A stretch of 54,147 bases of DNA from Myxococcota bacterium (lineage in GTDB: Bacteria > Myxococcota_A > Polyangia > JAAYKL01). The notes under the pieces are model-generated. The model was not told where the DNA came from. It did not search any database and saw only the letters and a program-made list of their open reading frames with translations. Shown piece by piece: positions 15,608 through 24,081 of the stretch (position 1 is the first letter of the stretch; every line of letters begins with the position of its first letter). The translations under genes were made by a program, and so were the position numbers. The stretch spans positions 1-54,147 of the forward strand of contig JANQET010000212.1 in the NCBI GenBank assembly GCA_028278265.1, given 5' to 3'.

Positions 15608-16807
15608 CTACTCACCGAATTGGTTTGACGTTTCGACGGTGACCAGGCCGGCTGCCACATCCTGTTCCATTTTCGCGCCGGTCAGATAGAGCAGGTACTT
15701 TGGCTCCTCGGCCAGGTAGACGTTGTAAAAGGCGGTCATGTATTTGTGCGACAGGTAAAGGCTGACCGCGGGATTGTCGGTTCCGGTGGGACACATCGTG
15801 CAGGGCAGGCCGCAGTTCGGGTCGTCGAGGAACGACATGTGGTTGGCCCCCAGCACCTCGATTTCGATCGCCGGGCTGACCGCGTGGGTGAAATATTGGT
15901 GAAAGTTCTGGTTGCCCGGCGCGCAGGCCTGACCGCCGATTCCGCCGGTGGCGTTGGTCGTCTCGCCGAGAAAGCCGAGGGGAATGTCGATGTCGGGCAT
16001 CAGCTCCGGTGTCACCGAGGGGTAGTTGATCGGATCATCCGAATTGGGCGATCCGGAATCCACCGGATCGATCAGAAATGCACAGGCCAGCCGTTCGTCC
16101 GAAGTGCTGAGCAGCACCGAGACTTTGCCTCCCATGGAATGGCCGCTCACCGCTATCCGCTGGGGATCCGGTTTCCCTTGAAGCGGACCGGCATCATCGG
16201 TGGCCTGGGCCACGACCCAGTCGATGATGGGGGTGAGTATTTGCCGCAGCTGCAAGTGGGTCGGTGCTGAAAAGAGACCGCCGGGCATATGGGGCAGCAC
16301 GGCGATGTAGCCCCACGAGGCCAGGTGTTTGCCATAGGTGGTGTAGTTCGCCGGACTGAGCTGAAAGCCATGGGTGAAGACGATCACCGGTAGAGGACCG
16401 GCGATGTCGGGTAGGTAAATCTGGGTTTGAATTTCGTAGGGATCACCCGTCTGGTCCGCCACAAGGCTCAGCTTGACCGAGGCGGTCGTCCAGGAATGGG
16501 GACCCGGCTCACCGGGATCGGGCACGTTGTCGGTATCACCATCCGAATCGGAATCCGAGTCCGCATCGGCGTCGGCATCTGCATCCGCATCGGTGTCCCC
16601 ATCCGCGTCCCCGTCCCCGTCTCCGTCTCCGTCTCCGTCTCCGTCGGTATCGCCGTCGGTGTCCCCATCTCCGTTTGAGCCATCGTCGTCATCGTTGAGC
16701 TGGCCGACTGATGACTCCTCCTCACATGATGCCAAACAGTTGATCACGAGCAACAGTGCTAGCGGGGCGATTGCGAGGATGCGGTTCGAAAGCGCGCGCA
16801 AGGTCAT
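15608..16807 (-). CDS. alpha/beta-hydrolase lipoprotein (chlorophyllase/PAF-acetylhydrolase-like)
   Basis: A 399-residue exported esterase or lipase. The leader ends in lipobox LASC (Cys28), followed by a ~60-residue Asp-rich linker and then an alpha/beta-hydrolase domain. The nucleophile elbow is GHSMGG, after VIVFTHGF (oxyanion hole strand); the acid is probably the Asp of FLIDPVDSG, and the base the His of GANHMSF. The order and spacing fit chlorophyllase/PAF-acetylhydrolase-like enzymes acting on esters. ATG 16807 has AGGGGGAG just ahead. The gene is divergent from a TetR regulator with an operator-like palindrome between them, so it is probably that regulator's target. Confidence 0.85.
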   Translation of the reverse strand: MTLRALSNRILAIAPLALLLVINCLASCEEESSVGQLNDDDDGSNGDGDTDGDTDGDGDGDGDGDGDADGDTDADADADADADSDSDSDGDTDNVPDPGEPGPHSWTTASVKLSLVADQTGDPYEIQTQIYLPDIAGPLPVIVFTHGFQLSPANYTTYGKHLASWGYIAVLPHMPGGLFSAPTHLQLRQILTPIIDWVVAQATDDAGPLQGKPDPQRIAVSGHSMGGKVSVLLSTSDERLACAFLIDPVDSGSPNSDDPINYPSVTPELMPDIDIPLGFLGETTNATGGIGGQACAPGNQNFHQYFTHAVSPAIEIEVLGANHMSFLDDPNCGLPCTMCPTGTDNPAVSLYLSHKYMTAFYNVYLAEEPKYLLYLTGAKMEQDVAAGLVTVETSNQFGE

Positions 16808-16849
16808 TTTCTCCCCCTTTATTTTTTTTGGATTCTTCAGATTATTTAA

Positions 16850-16869
16850 TCTACCGTCCGGTCGGTAGA
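16850..16869. promoter_or_regulatory. probable TetR operator
   Basis: The 20-bp sequence TCTACCG-N6-CGGTAGA is a perfect inverted repeat in both 7-bp arms, and the core (ACCGTCCGGTCGGT) resembles the palindromes bound by many TetR regulators. It lies in the 107-bp gap between the divergent hydrolase and TetR genes, 43 bp from one start and 45 bp from the other, where it could block both promoters. Confidence 0.62.
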
Positions 16870-16914
16870 AAGTCAAGCCAGATTTTTTTTTCATTTGTGG
16901 TAGGCTGCCTGCCC

Positions 16915-17553
16915 ATGATGCAACGTGACAACGAACCAAGACGATCGGGCAGGCCCAAGCAACCCATTTCGCGGGCTTATCTGCTGAGTAAATCGATGGA
17001 CGCCTTCGCGGAGCTCGGTTACGCCGGTGCATCCATGAACGACATCGCGACCCGAGTGGGGCTGAGAAAATCCTCCCTGTTCCACCATTTCTCCAACAAG
17101 GAAGCGCTCTACCTGGAGGTGCTGCAGAAGGCCATCGAAGACCTGGGCACCCTGGTCTTGGAGGCGGGTATCGAACAGGGATCCTTTCTCGAACGGCTCG
17201 ATTTGCTGGGAGAACTGGTGGTCAAATACCTCGGCCAAAACGTCAACGTGGCGCGACTGTTGATGCGGGAAATGGTCGAGGGCAACCGGTTTTCCCAGGG
17301 GCCGGTGGGCGAACAGGTGGTGGCGATTCTAAGGACCACCGCCGTGTTTCTGGAGGAGGGAATGGCCTCCGGGGATATTGCCAAACAGGATCCGGTGCAG
17401 TTGGCGATGTCGATCGTCGGTCTGCACCTGACCTACTTTGCCACGGCCGAGCTGACGTCGAAGCTCGTCGGGAAGAGTGTGTTCTCCGATGGGATGATCG
17501 AGCAGCGCAGCAAGGCAGTGGTGGAGCAGGTCAGATTGTTGTGTTCTCGCTAG
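16915..17553 (+). CDS. TetR-family transcriptional regulator
   Basis: A 212-residue repressor. The N-terminal helix-turn-helix is typical (LLSKSMDAFAELGYAGASMNDIATRVGLRKSSLFHHFSNKEALYLEVL, residues ~22-70) and the rest is an all-helical ligand-binding domain. Two ATG codons at 16915 and 16918 are both usable; the GTG/TTG codons further upstream lie in the hydrolase promoter. The divergent hydrolase lipoprotein and the palindrome at 16850-16869 suggest that it controls that gene and itself, perhaps in response to a lipid or ester; this is inference. Confidence 0.9.
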   Translation: MMQRDNEPRRSGRPKQPISRAYLLSKSMDAFAELGYAGASMNDIATRVGLRKSSLFHHFSNKEALYLEVLQKAIEDLGTLVLEAGIEQGSFLERLDLLGELVVKYLGQNVNVARLLMREMVEGNRFSQGPVGEQVVAILRTTAVFLEEGMASGDIAKQDPVQLAMSIVGLHLTYFATAELTSKLVGKSVFSDGMIEQRSKAVVEQVRLLCSR

Positions 17554-17984
17554 ACGGGACGGTTTCGTTCCAGTTGGAACCTTCGGAACATACCCCCGTT
17601 TCTAGCTTCAAGGATGGCTGCGTTTTCCATTTCAAGGGTAGCCGCGTTTTCCATTTCAAGGGTAGCCACGAGGGCTACCCCTACTTTTCGTTGCAGGCGT
17701 GAATAAAATACGATTATTGTCGTAGGAGCGGGAAGGTCTTTGGATTCTCGCGTAACCAATATTTCATAGGCCAATTAAGCAACCTTTTGCACAGTTCGTT
17801 CGTCTTACTGATCACGCTTCATTTATTTTCGGCTGGCCACGATGTTGATGCCGGCCAAATCGCTGCTCGGTTTCGGCAGCACCCGGGACGCCGCGCAGCT
17901 TGCGCAGTTTTCGGGGATTGTGCTAGGACAAGAGAAAAAGAGAACACCGTGGAGACCCTAACCAGTCAAAACCAATGAGGAAAG
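17554..17984. other. 431-bp intergenic stretch
   Basis: No convincing gene is present. The left half carries a short tandem repeat with a hairpin (17617-17680). A frame at 17787-17978 has no ribosome binding site, and its composition is not protein-like. The right half should hold the promoter of the kinase operon that starts at 17985, but I see no clear -35/-10 pair. Confidence 0.5.
17617..17680. repeat. 24-bp tandem repeat ending in a hairpin
   Basis: Two 24-bp units (17617-17640 and 17641-17664; core GCGTTTTCCATTTCAAGGG) differ at one base. The end of the second and a partial third unit form a perfect 8-bp stem, GGGTAGCC-acgag-GGCTACCC (17660-17680). The form recalls dispersed REP-like intergenic elements; as a terminator for the TetR gene it lacks a good T-run. 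Confidence 0.55.
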
Positions 17985-20900
17985 TTGTTGGTCCAACCGA
18001 GTAAAGTGGTCGGTGCGCTCGCCGGTGATTCCGAGCGTTTCGTGCCGTTGAAGCTGTTGGGCTCCGGTGGTTTCGGGGTGGTCTACGAGGCGTATGATCG
18101 GCAACACGATTGTGCCGTGGCGCTCAAGGTGCTCAATCGTATCGAGCCGGATGTGCTGCTGCGGTTCAAAAACGAATTTCGCTCCCTCGCCGAGATCGAA
18201 CACCCCAACCTGGCTCAGTTGTTCGAGCTGGTGGCCCAGCAGGGGCAATGGTTTTTTTCGATGGAGCTGATCGATGGGGTGGAATTCATCGAGTACGTTC
18301 GATGGGGCGTTCCCCAACTCACCCGAGGGAGCGACCAGCGCCCGCCCGATTTCTCCCGGCTGCGAACGGCGACCATTCAGCTCGTCGAAGGCCTGTTGGC
18401 GCTCCACCGTGCGGGCAAGCTCCATCGGGACGTCAAACCGCAGAACGTGCTGGTCACCCCGGAGGGAAGAGTGGTCCTGCTGGACTTCGGGCTCATCGCC
18501 CAGCTGTCGGCCGAGGGGGAATATTGGAGCTCCACGGTCCACGGAACACCCCCCTACATCTCCCCCGAACAGCTCTGCGGCAAGCCGGTTTCCACGGCCA
18601 GCGACTGGTACAGCGTCGGTGCGATGCTCTATGAAGGTGTCACCGGCCGTTCTCCGTTCGGCGGGCCGGTTCACGATCTGTTGGCCACCAAGCTGAGCGA
18701 AGAGCCGACACCTCCCCATCTCCAATATCCCTTCGTGCCCGGTGAGCTGAGTCTCCTCTGTGCTCAGCTGATGCGCCGGGATCCCGGGGAGCGACCGACC
18801 GGACAGGATATCATTCGTGTCCTCGAACAGCTGCAACCCGAGCCGGTCCGGCTTACCCCGGATCGGCTCACCCCGGTTTCAACCCCTCCGCCGAAGAGCC
18901 CCCCGCTGGTTGGTCGGACCGATCATCTCGAGTTTTTGTGGGACGCGGTCTTCGAGACCAAGCAGGGACAGGCAGTCACCGTTCACGTGAAGGGCCCTTC
19001 GGGCATCGGCAAGAGCGCATTGGTCAATCGATTTATAGACGAGGTGCGTCGCGAGGAGCAGGCCGTGATCCTGAGCGGTCGGTGCTACGCGCGAGAATCG
19101 GTGCCTTACAAAGCCCTCGACAGCTTGGTGGACGGCTTGAGTCAGCATCTCAAGCAGCTGGCCCCCTACGACGCCCTCACCCTGCTCCCGCGGAACGTGG
19201 ATACCCTGACCCGGTTGTTTCCCGTTTTTCGCCATTTGGAAAAAGTGATTCCCGCTGCCAATCGGCACCGCCAGATCAGCGACCAACAGGAGCTCCGGCG
19301 AATCGCCTTTGCCGCTCTGCGGGAGCTGTTGGCGCGAATCGGTGACCGGGGACCGCTGGTGTTGTTGATCGACGACCTGCAATGGGGCGATTTGGACAGT
19401 GCCGTGTTTTTGAGTGAGCTCCTACTGCCCCCTGATCCGCCGGCGTTGCTGCTGATGTTGGCCTATCGCAGCGAAGAGGTAGAGTTGAGTCCGTGCCTCA
19501 AATTCCTGCGGACGTTTTCGGCGGCCCAGGGACGAGAGCTGGATATTCGCGAGCTACCGCTCGCTCCCCTTTCGGAGACAGACGCCCGCACCCTGGCTGC
19601 GAGCATTCTCGACAGCGGCGCATCGGCGGGGGAAGACGCCGCCCAAGCGGTTGCCAGTGAGGCGAAGGGCCATCCCTATTTTGTCCAGGAGTTGGCGCGA
19701 CACATGAGCGAGACCCCCGAGCGCCCGGCGCGATTGAATTGGACCGCCTCCGGAGTTCTGTCACTGGACCAGGTCATTTGGTCCCGGGTCAGTGAGTTTC
19801 CCGATCCGGCGCGGGATCTGCTCGAGGTGGTCGCCGTCGCTGCATCGCCCCTCCGGCCGTCACAGATGGTGCTCGCCGCCCGCTGTTCTGATCAGGGATA
19901 TGCGGTGTTGCATCGCCTGGTCTCTGCCCACTTGGTGCGGGTGACCAGCGGCGGGCCGGATGCCCCCATCGAAACGTACCACGATCGCATCCGCGACACG
20001 GTGGTGGCGCATATGTCCCGAGAACGGTTGCGGTCCTGTCACCGCCGGCTCGCCGAGACCTTCGAAGCGTCGGCCATGCCGGTTGACGCGGAGAGTCTGG
20101 CCGCTCACTTTCACAGTGCCGAAAATCATCCGAAAGCGGCCCATTACTACACTTCAGCCGCCCAGCAAGCGGTCGAATCGCTCGCCTTTGACCACGCGGC
20201 CCGGCTCTACCAATTCGCCGTGGACCTCTCCGGCCCGCACTCTCAACACGGACACACGCTGAGTATCCAGCTGGGCCACGCGCTGGCCAACGCCGGACGG
20301 GGTACCGAGGCGGCGCGGGTCTACTTGGCGGCCGCCAAGTGCTGTACCGACTCGGCCCAGGCGCTGGAGCTCGAGCGCAAAGCCGCGCAGGAGCTGCTCT
20401 GCAGCGGTCACATCGACGACGGTGTGGCGGTCCTCGGGGACGTGTTGGCCACGGTGGGGATGAACGTCGCGCCGACCCCCCGCCGGGCCCTCTGGTCCAT
20501 GTTGGTCCAGCGGGTGAAGATTCGCCTGCGCGGGCTCAATTTCCGCGAACAGAGCGAGGCCCAGGTGAGCCCCCAGACCCTGCTGCGGATGGACACCTGC
20601 TACTCGGCTGCGATTGGGTTGTCCCTGGTGGACAATATTCGCGCGACCGATTTTTTGACCCGGTTCATCTCCCTGGCCCTGAACACCGGAGAGCTCAGCC
20701 GAATCGCACTGGGATTGGCCTCTGAGGCTGCGATGAGCGCCCTGCCCGGCGGGCCGGCCCGAGAGCGATCGAGCCGCTTGTTGAGCAACGCCGAAAAATG
20801 GGCAATGCGAGCCGAACGGCCCGATCTGCTGGGTACCATCTGGGTGGCCAAGACAATGACCGCCTGGTTGCAGGGGCGGTGGCGGGAGTGTTGCGAGACG

Positions 20901-21752
20901 GGCCAACGGGCCGAGGAGTTGCTGCGGGAATCCTTGGGAGGAGAGTCGTGGGATCTCAACACGGCGCGGGTGTTCTACTTTGCCGGCTTGACCATGCTCG
21001 GAGAGCTCAACACTCACGCGGAACGTCTTCCGGGCCTGGTCCGGGATGCGGACAGCCGGGGCAATCTCTACGCCCTGGTCACCGTTCCCCTGCTCGGTTA
21101 TGCCTATGTCTCCTGGCTCGCTGGAGACGATCCGGCAGCGGTGCGCCAACGGGTCATCCGGACCGGAAGATCGTGGACCCAACACGGCTTTCACATTCAG
21201 CATTTCTGGGAGCTCTATGCCCTGGTGGATATTCATGTCTACTGCGGTGAGTTCGACCATGCCTGGCAGATGCTCGAAGAGAAGTGGCGGCCAATCACCC
21301 GGTCGCTGCTCACCCGGATTCAAACCCTGCGCATCTTTGCCAACCATCTGCGCGCCCGCTGTGCCTTGGGCATGCTCAACAGGGGGGAAGCTCAGCCGCG
21401 GCAGGGGCGCCGATTCAGACGGATTGCCCGGCGGTGTGCCGACCGGATCAACCGGGAAAAGGTGGCCTGGGCCCGGCCGATGAGTCAGGTGCTGCTGGCG
21501 GCGGTGGCCCTCAATCGAGGGGATCGGGAGGGGGTGTCGACATTGCTCGACCGGGCCCTGGAGGGGTTTGTCGATGGGGAGATGATGCTCTACGCCACTG
21601 CCACCCGGCGCGTGATCGGCGAGCTCATCGAAGGCCCCCGCGGTGCCGAGCTGATCGAGGTGGCGGACCAATGGATGGCGGGCCAGGGTATTGCCAATCC
21701 CCGACGCATGACCGCCATGCTGCTACCGGGGTTGCACGAGCAGGTCCGATGA
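17985..21752 (+). CDS. Ser/Thr protein kinase with AAA ATPase and TPR-like region
   Basis: A 1255-residue signalling protein. Residues ~20-285 are a eukaryotic-type kinase with all key motifs: LGSGGFGVVYEA, Lys48 in ALKVL, LHRDVKPQNVLV, LDFGL and GTPPYISPEQ. From ~308 there is an AAA/NACHT-like ATPase: LVGRTDHLEF, Walker A GPSGIGKS, Walker B LVLLIDDLQWGD. The last ~600 residues are helical repeats of TPR type. No transmembrane helix is seen. The start is TTG (17985 or 17988) with GAGGAAAG ahead. The stop overlaps the next start as ATGA. The architecture resembles the large PknK/MalT-like kinases of Myxococcota; the helical part probably senses or scaffolds. Confidence 0.9.
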   Translation: MLVQPSKVVGALAGDSERFVPLKLLGSGGFGVVYEAYDRQHDCAVALKVLNRIEPDVLLRFKNEFRSLAEIEHPNLAQLFELVAQQGQWFFSMELIDGVEFIEYVRWGVPQLTRGSDQRPPDFSRLRTATIQLVEGLLALHRAGKLHRDVKPQNVLVTPEGRVVLLDFGLIAQLSAEGEYWSSTVHGTPPYISPEQLCGKPVSTASDWYSVGAMLYEGVTGRSPFGGPVHDLLATKLSEEPTPPHLQYPFVPGELSLLCAQLMRRDPGERPTGQDIIRVLEQLQPEPVRLTPDRLTPVSTPPPKSPPLVGRTDHLEFLWDAVFETKQGQAVTVHVKGPSGIGKSALVNRFIDEVRREEQAVILSGRCYARESVPYKALDSLVDGLSQHLKQLAPYDALTLLPRNVDTLTRLFPVFRHLEKVIPAANRHRQISDQQELRRIAFAALRELLARIGDRGPLVLLIDDLQWGDLDSAVFLSELLLPPDPPALLLMLAYRSEEVELSPCLKFLRTFSAAQGRELDIRELPLAPLSETDARTLAASILDSGASAGEDAAQAVASEAKGHPYFVQELARHMSETPERPARLNWTASGVLSLDQVIWSRVSEFPDPARDLLEVVAVAASPLRPSQMVLAARCSDQGYAVLHRLVSAHLVRVTSGGPDAPIETYHDRIRDTVVAHMSRERLRSCHRRLAETFEASAMPVDAESLAAHFHSAENHPKAAHYYTSAAQQAVESLAFDHAARLYQFAVDLSGPHSQHGHTLSIQLGHALANAGRGTEAARVYLAAAKCCTDSAQALELERKAAQELLCSGHIDDGVAVLGDVLATVGMNVAPTPRRALWSMLVQRVKIRLRGLNFREQSEAQVSPQTLLRMDTCYSAAIGLSLVDNIRATDFLTRFISLALNTGELSRIALGLASEAAMSALPGGPARERSSRLLSNAEKWAMRAERPDLLGTIWVAKTMTAWLQGRWRECCETGQRAEELLRESLGGESWDLNTARVFYFAGLTMLGELNTHAERLPGLVRDADSRGNLYALVTVPLLGYAYVSWLAGDDPAAVRQRVIRTGRSWTQHGFHIQHFWELYALVDIHVYCGEFDHAWQMLEEKWRPITRSLLTRIQTLRIFANHLRARCALGMLNRGEAQPRQGRRFRRIARRCADRINREKVAWARPMSQVLLAAVALNRGDREGVSTLLDRALEGFVDGEMMLYATATRRVIGELIEGPRGAELIEVADQWMAGQGIANPRRMTAMLLPGLHEQVR

Positions 21753-22204
21753 CCCAACCGATTCCCCAATTGCGACTGATTATCGGTATTGAACTCTACG
21801 CCGTCACACTCACCCTGGCCTACTGGATCACCTTTTTTTCATCCGGTTCGGTGCAGGTGCGCAGTGATGATGTCTACTTGGCCTTTCAAACCGCCTGTTC
21901 CCTGGGCGCGGCCTGGCTCGCAGTGACGACGTTGCTCAGCGCAGTGGGGTTGATCCGCCGGAAACCGTTCGGCTTCGTGTTCGGTTTGCTCGCCGGATCG
22001 GCCTCGATTTACCTGGGGTTGATCGACGTGATGTTCAACCTGACTCAGCAGATGTATACGGTGGGCGGCGCCGAAATGATGATCGAAATCTTGATCAACC
22101 TGCACACCCTGCTGCTCGGTCCCCTACTCATCATCTATCTCTGGCGGCATCGGCGGGCCATGTTGAACTGGCAGAGCGACCCATCCCATCGAGGAAACGA
22201 ATGA
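21749..22204 (+). CDS. four-helix membrane protein in kinase operon
   Basis: A 151-residue integral membrane protein with four hydrophobic helices at about residues 10-30, 43-66, 70-92 and 108-130, and a basic C-terminal tail. I know no family for it. It starts in an ATGA overlap with the kinase stop and ends in an ATGA overlap with the sigma54-activator start, so its expression is tightly coupled to both. A role as membrane anchor or signal input for the soluble kinase is an inference from position alone. Confidence 0.8.
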   Translation: MTQPIPQLRLIIGIELYAVTLTLAYWITFFSSGSVQVRSDDVYLAFQTACSLGAAWLAVTTLLSAVGLIRRKPFGFVFGLLAGSASIYLGLIDVMFNLTQQMYTVGGAEMMIEILINLHTLLLGPLLIIYLWRHRRAMLNWQSDPSHRGNE

Positions 22205-24078
22205 GACGAGAAAACGAATCGCGAAAATCAATAGAGACGCTGCGCCTGTCGGACACGGCGCTGCTCAACCGATCCCGCAGCCGGCAGCACGATGTCAATC
22301 TTCAGGGGCCGTTGGCGATTTCGATTTACCATCGGGACGGGATCGAGGTGGTCCCGCTGATCGAAGGGGGGAGCGCGGTCATCGGTCGCTCCCCGCCGGC
22401 CGAGGTCACCATTCGGGACAACAGCCTCTCGCGGCAACACGCCTTTATCCGAATCAAGAACGGCGATTTGTGGGTAGAAGATCTCCAATCGACAAATGGC
22501 ACACGGTTGAACGGAGAGAAGATCGATCGGGCCAAGCTCTCAGTCGGCGATGTGTTGAGATTCGGCGCGGTGATCGCCTCGGTGCACACCCTGGGGACCG
22601 GGGAGAGCGATCCCCAGGGCCTGGAGAACCACGATCGTCTGCGGATGATCCTCGACGCCGAGGTGTGCCGGGCCCGTCAGTTCAACCGCCGGGTCGGTCT
22701 GTTGATGATCGCCGCCGATCGCGCCAGCGAGGTGCCGATCAACCGCTGGTTCGCCAAGGTTCGCCAAGAGTTGCGGCCGTTTGATTGCATCGCCCTGTAC
22801 AGCCCCACCGCCGTGGAGATCTTGTTGCCTGAAACCACCACCGAAAAGGCCTCTCAGCGGGCCGCGCAAATGATTGACGGCTGCGAGTTTCTCACCGCCG
22901 GGCTGGGCCTGCTTCCGGATCACGCGACCTCTGCAGAGGCGCTGATCGAGGCCACCCGCGCCGCCCTGCAATCGGCCGATCGGAGTGAGCCGGTGCGCAT
23001 CGCTTCGCCGACTTCGTTTACTCGGCTCCCCGTTGATCGAACCGACGGTCCTGCCACACCGGTGATCGAGAGTCCGGCGATGGTCACGTTGTACAAACAG
23101 ATTGAACGCCTGGCGTCGACGACGATCCCGGTGCTGCTCCTCGGCGAGACCGGCGTGGGCAAGGAGGTGGTCGCCCAGGCGCTCCATCAAATGGGCAACC
23201 GCCGGGATCGGCCGATGATCTGCGTCAATTGCGGGGGCATTCCCTCTCAGTTGGTGGAGAGCACCCTGTTTGGTCACGAGCGGGGTGCCTTTACCGGGGC
23301 CAACCAGCGGACCGCCGGCGTGTTCGAATCGGCCGACGGTGGCATCGTGTTGCTCGACGAGATCGCCGATATGTCGATCCACAGTCAGGTGGCCCTGCTT
23401 CGGGTGCTGGAGACCCAACGATTCTGTCGCGTCGGCTCCAACCGGGAGATCGAAGTGGACGTGCGCATCATCGCCTCGACGAATCAAGATCTGGAAGAGC
23501 TCAGCAAGCGGGGTGAATTTCGTGAAGATCTGCTCTATCGGCTCGATGCGATGACGTTGAAGATCCCGCCCTTGCGCGAGCGCACCGAAGAGATCGAACC
23601 ACTGATCCGGTGCTTCATTCACCACTCCAACAAGGCGAATGATTGCCGGGTCAACGAAATCGACGAAGCGGCGATGATGGTGCTCAAGTGCTACCCCTGG
23701 CCGGGCAATGTGCGCGAGCTGCGCAATGCAGTGGCCCGCGCGACCGTGATCGCCGAAAACGATCAGATCTCGGTGATGGATCTCCCCGAGCGGATTCGCC
23801 AGACCGATCCGTTTCACCACTACGCCAAGCCGGCCAACCCGTTCGGCCCGGTACAGAAACCCACCGTCGGCGGTGCCCCGATCAACCTGCGGGCCGAGAT
23901 AAACCGCATCGAAGGGGAACTGGTCCTCGACGCCCTGGTCCAGGCCAATTGGAACCGCAACACGGCAGCCAAAAACCTGGGTCTGCCCGTGCGCACCCTG
24001 GCCCACAAGATCCAACAACACCGCATTGACAAGACCGCTTACGCCGCCGGCGCAACCGTTCCTCCGTCGAACCCTTGA
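22201..24078 (+). CDS. FHA-domain sigma54-dependent transcriptional activator
   Basis: A 625-residue activator of sigma54 RNA polymerase. Residues ~45-130 are an FHA domain (VIGRSPPAEVTIRDNSLSRQHAFI, STNGTRLNG), which binds phosphothreonine. Residues ~145-270 look like a degenerate GGDEF/cyclase-like fold without catalytic motif. From ~285 the AAA domain has Walker A GETGVGKE, the sigma54 contact loop HERGAFTGA, Walker B VLLDEIADM and the WPGNVRELRN segment. A Fis-type helix-turn-helix ends the protein (LDALVQANWNRNTAAKNLGL). There is no receiver domain; input is most simply phosphorylation by the operon's kinase read through the FHA domain, which is inferred. Confidence 0.92.
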   Translation: MRRENESRKSIETLRLSDTALLNRSRSRQHDVNLQGPLAISIYHRDGIEVVPLIEGGSAVIGRSPPAEVTIRDNSLSRQHAFIRIKNGDLWVEDLQSTNGTRLNGEKIDRAKLSVGDVLRFGAVIASVHTLGTGESDPQGLENHDRLRMILDAEVCRARQFNRRVGLLMIAADRASEVPINRWFAKVRQELRPFDCIALYSPTAVEILLPETTTEKASQRAAQMIDGCEFLTAGLGLLPDHATSAEALIEATRAALQSADRSEPVRIASPTSFTRLPVDRTDGPATPVIESPAMVTLYKQIERLASTTIPVLLLGETGVGKEVVAQALHQMGNRRDRPMICVNCGGIPSQLVESTLFGHERGAFTGANQRTAGVFESADGGIVLLDEIADMSIHSQVALLRVLETQRFCRVGSNREIEVDVRIIASTNQDLEELSKRGEFREDLLYRLDAMTLKIPPLRERTEEIEPLIRCFIHHSNKANDCRVNEIDEAAMMVLKCYPWPGNVRELRNAVARATVIAENDQISVMDLPERIRQTDPFHHYAKPANPFGPVQKPTVGGAPINLRAEINRIEGELVLDALVQANWNRNTAAKNLGLPVRTLAHKIQQHRIDKTAYAAGATVPPSNP

Positions 24079-24081
24079 GAA

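Noticed and set aside
17787-17978. 63-residue gene ahead of the kinase.
   Set aside because: No ribosome binding site, no recognisable features, and Arg/Ala-rich composition expected of non-coding GC-rich DNA.
20154-21671. 505-codon frame opposite the kinase gene.
   Set aside because: It mirrors GC-rich codon use of the kinase gene, has no domain or ribosome binding site, and the kinase frame is certain. The same holds for 22540-24021, 24250-25503, 31871-33136 and 49289-50728.
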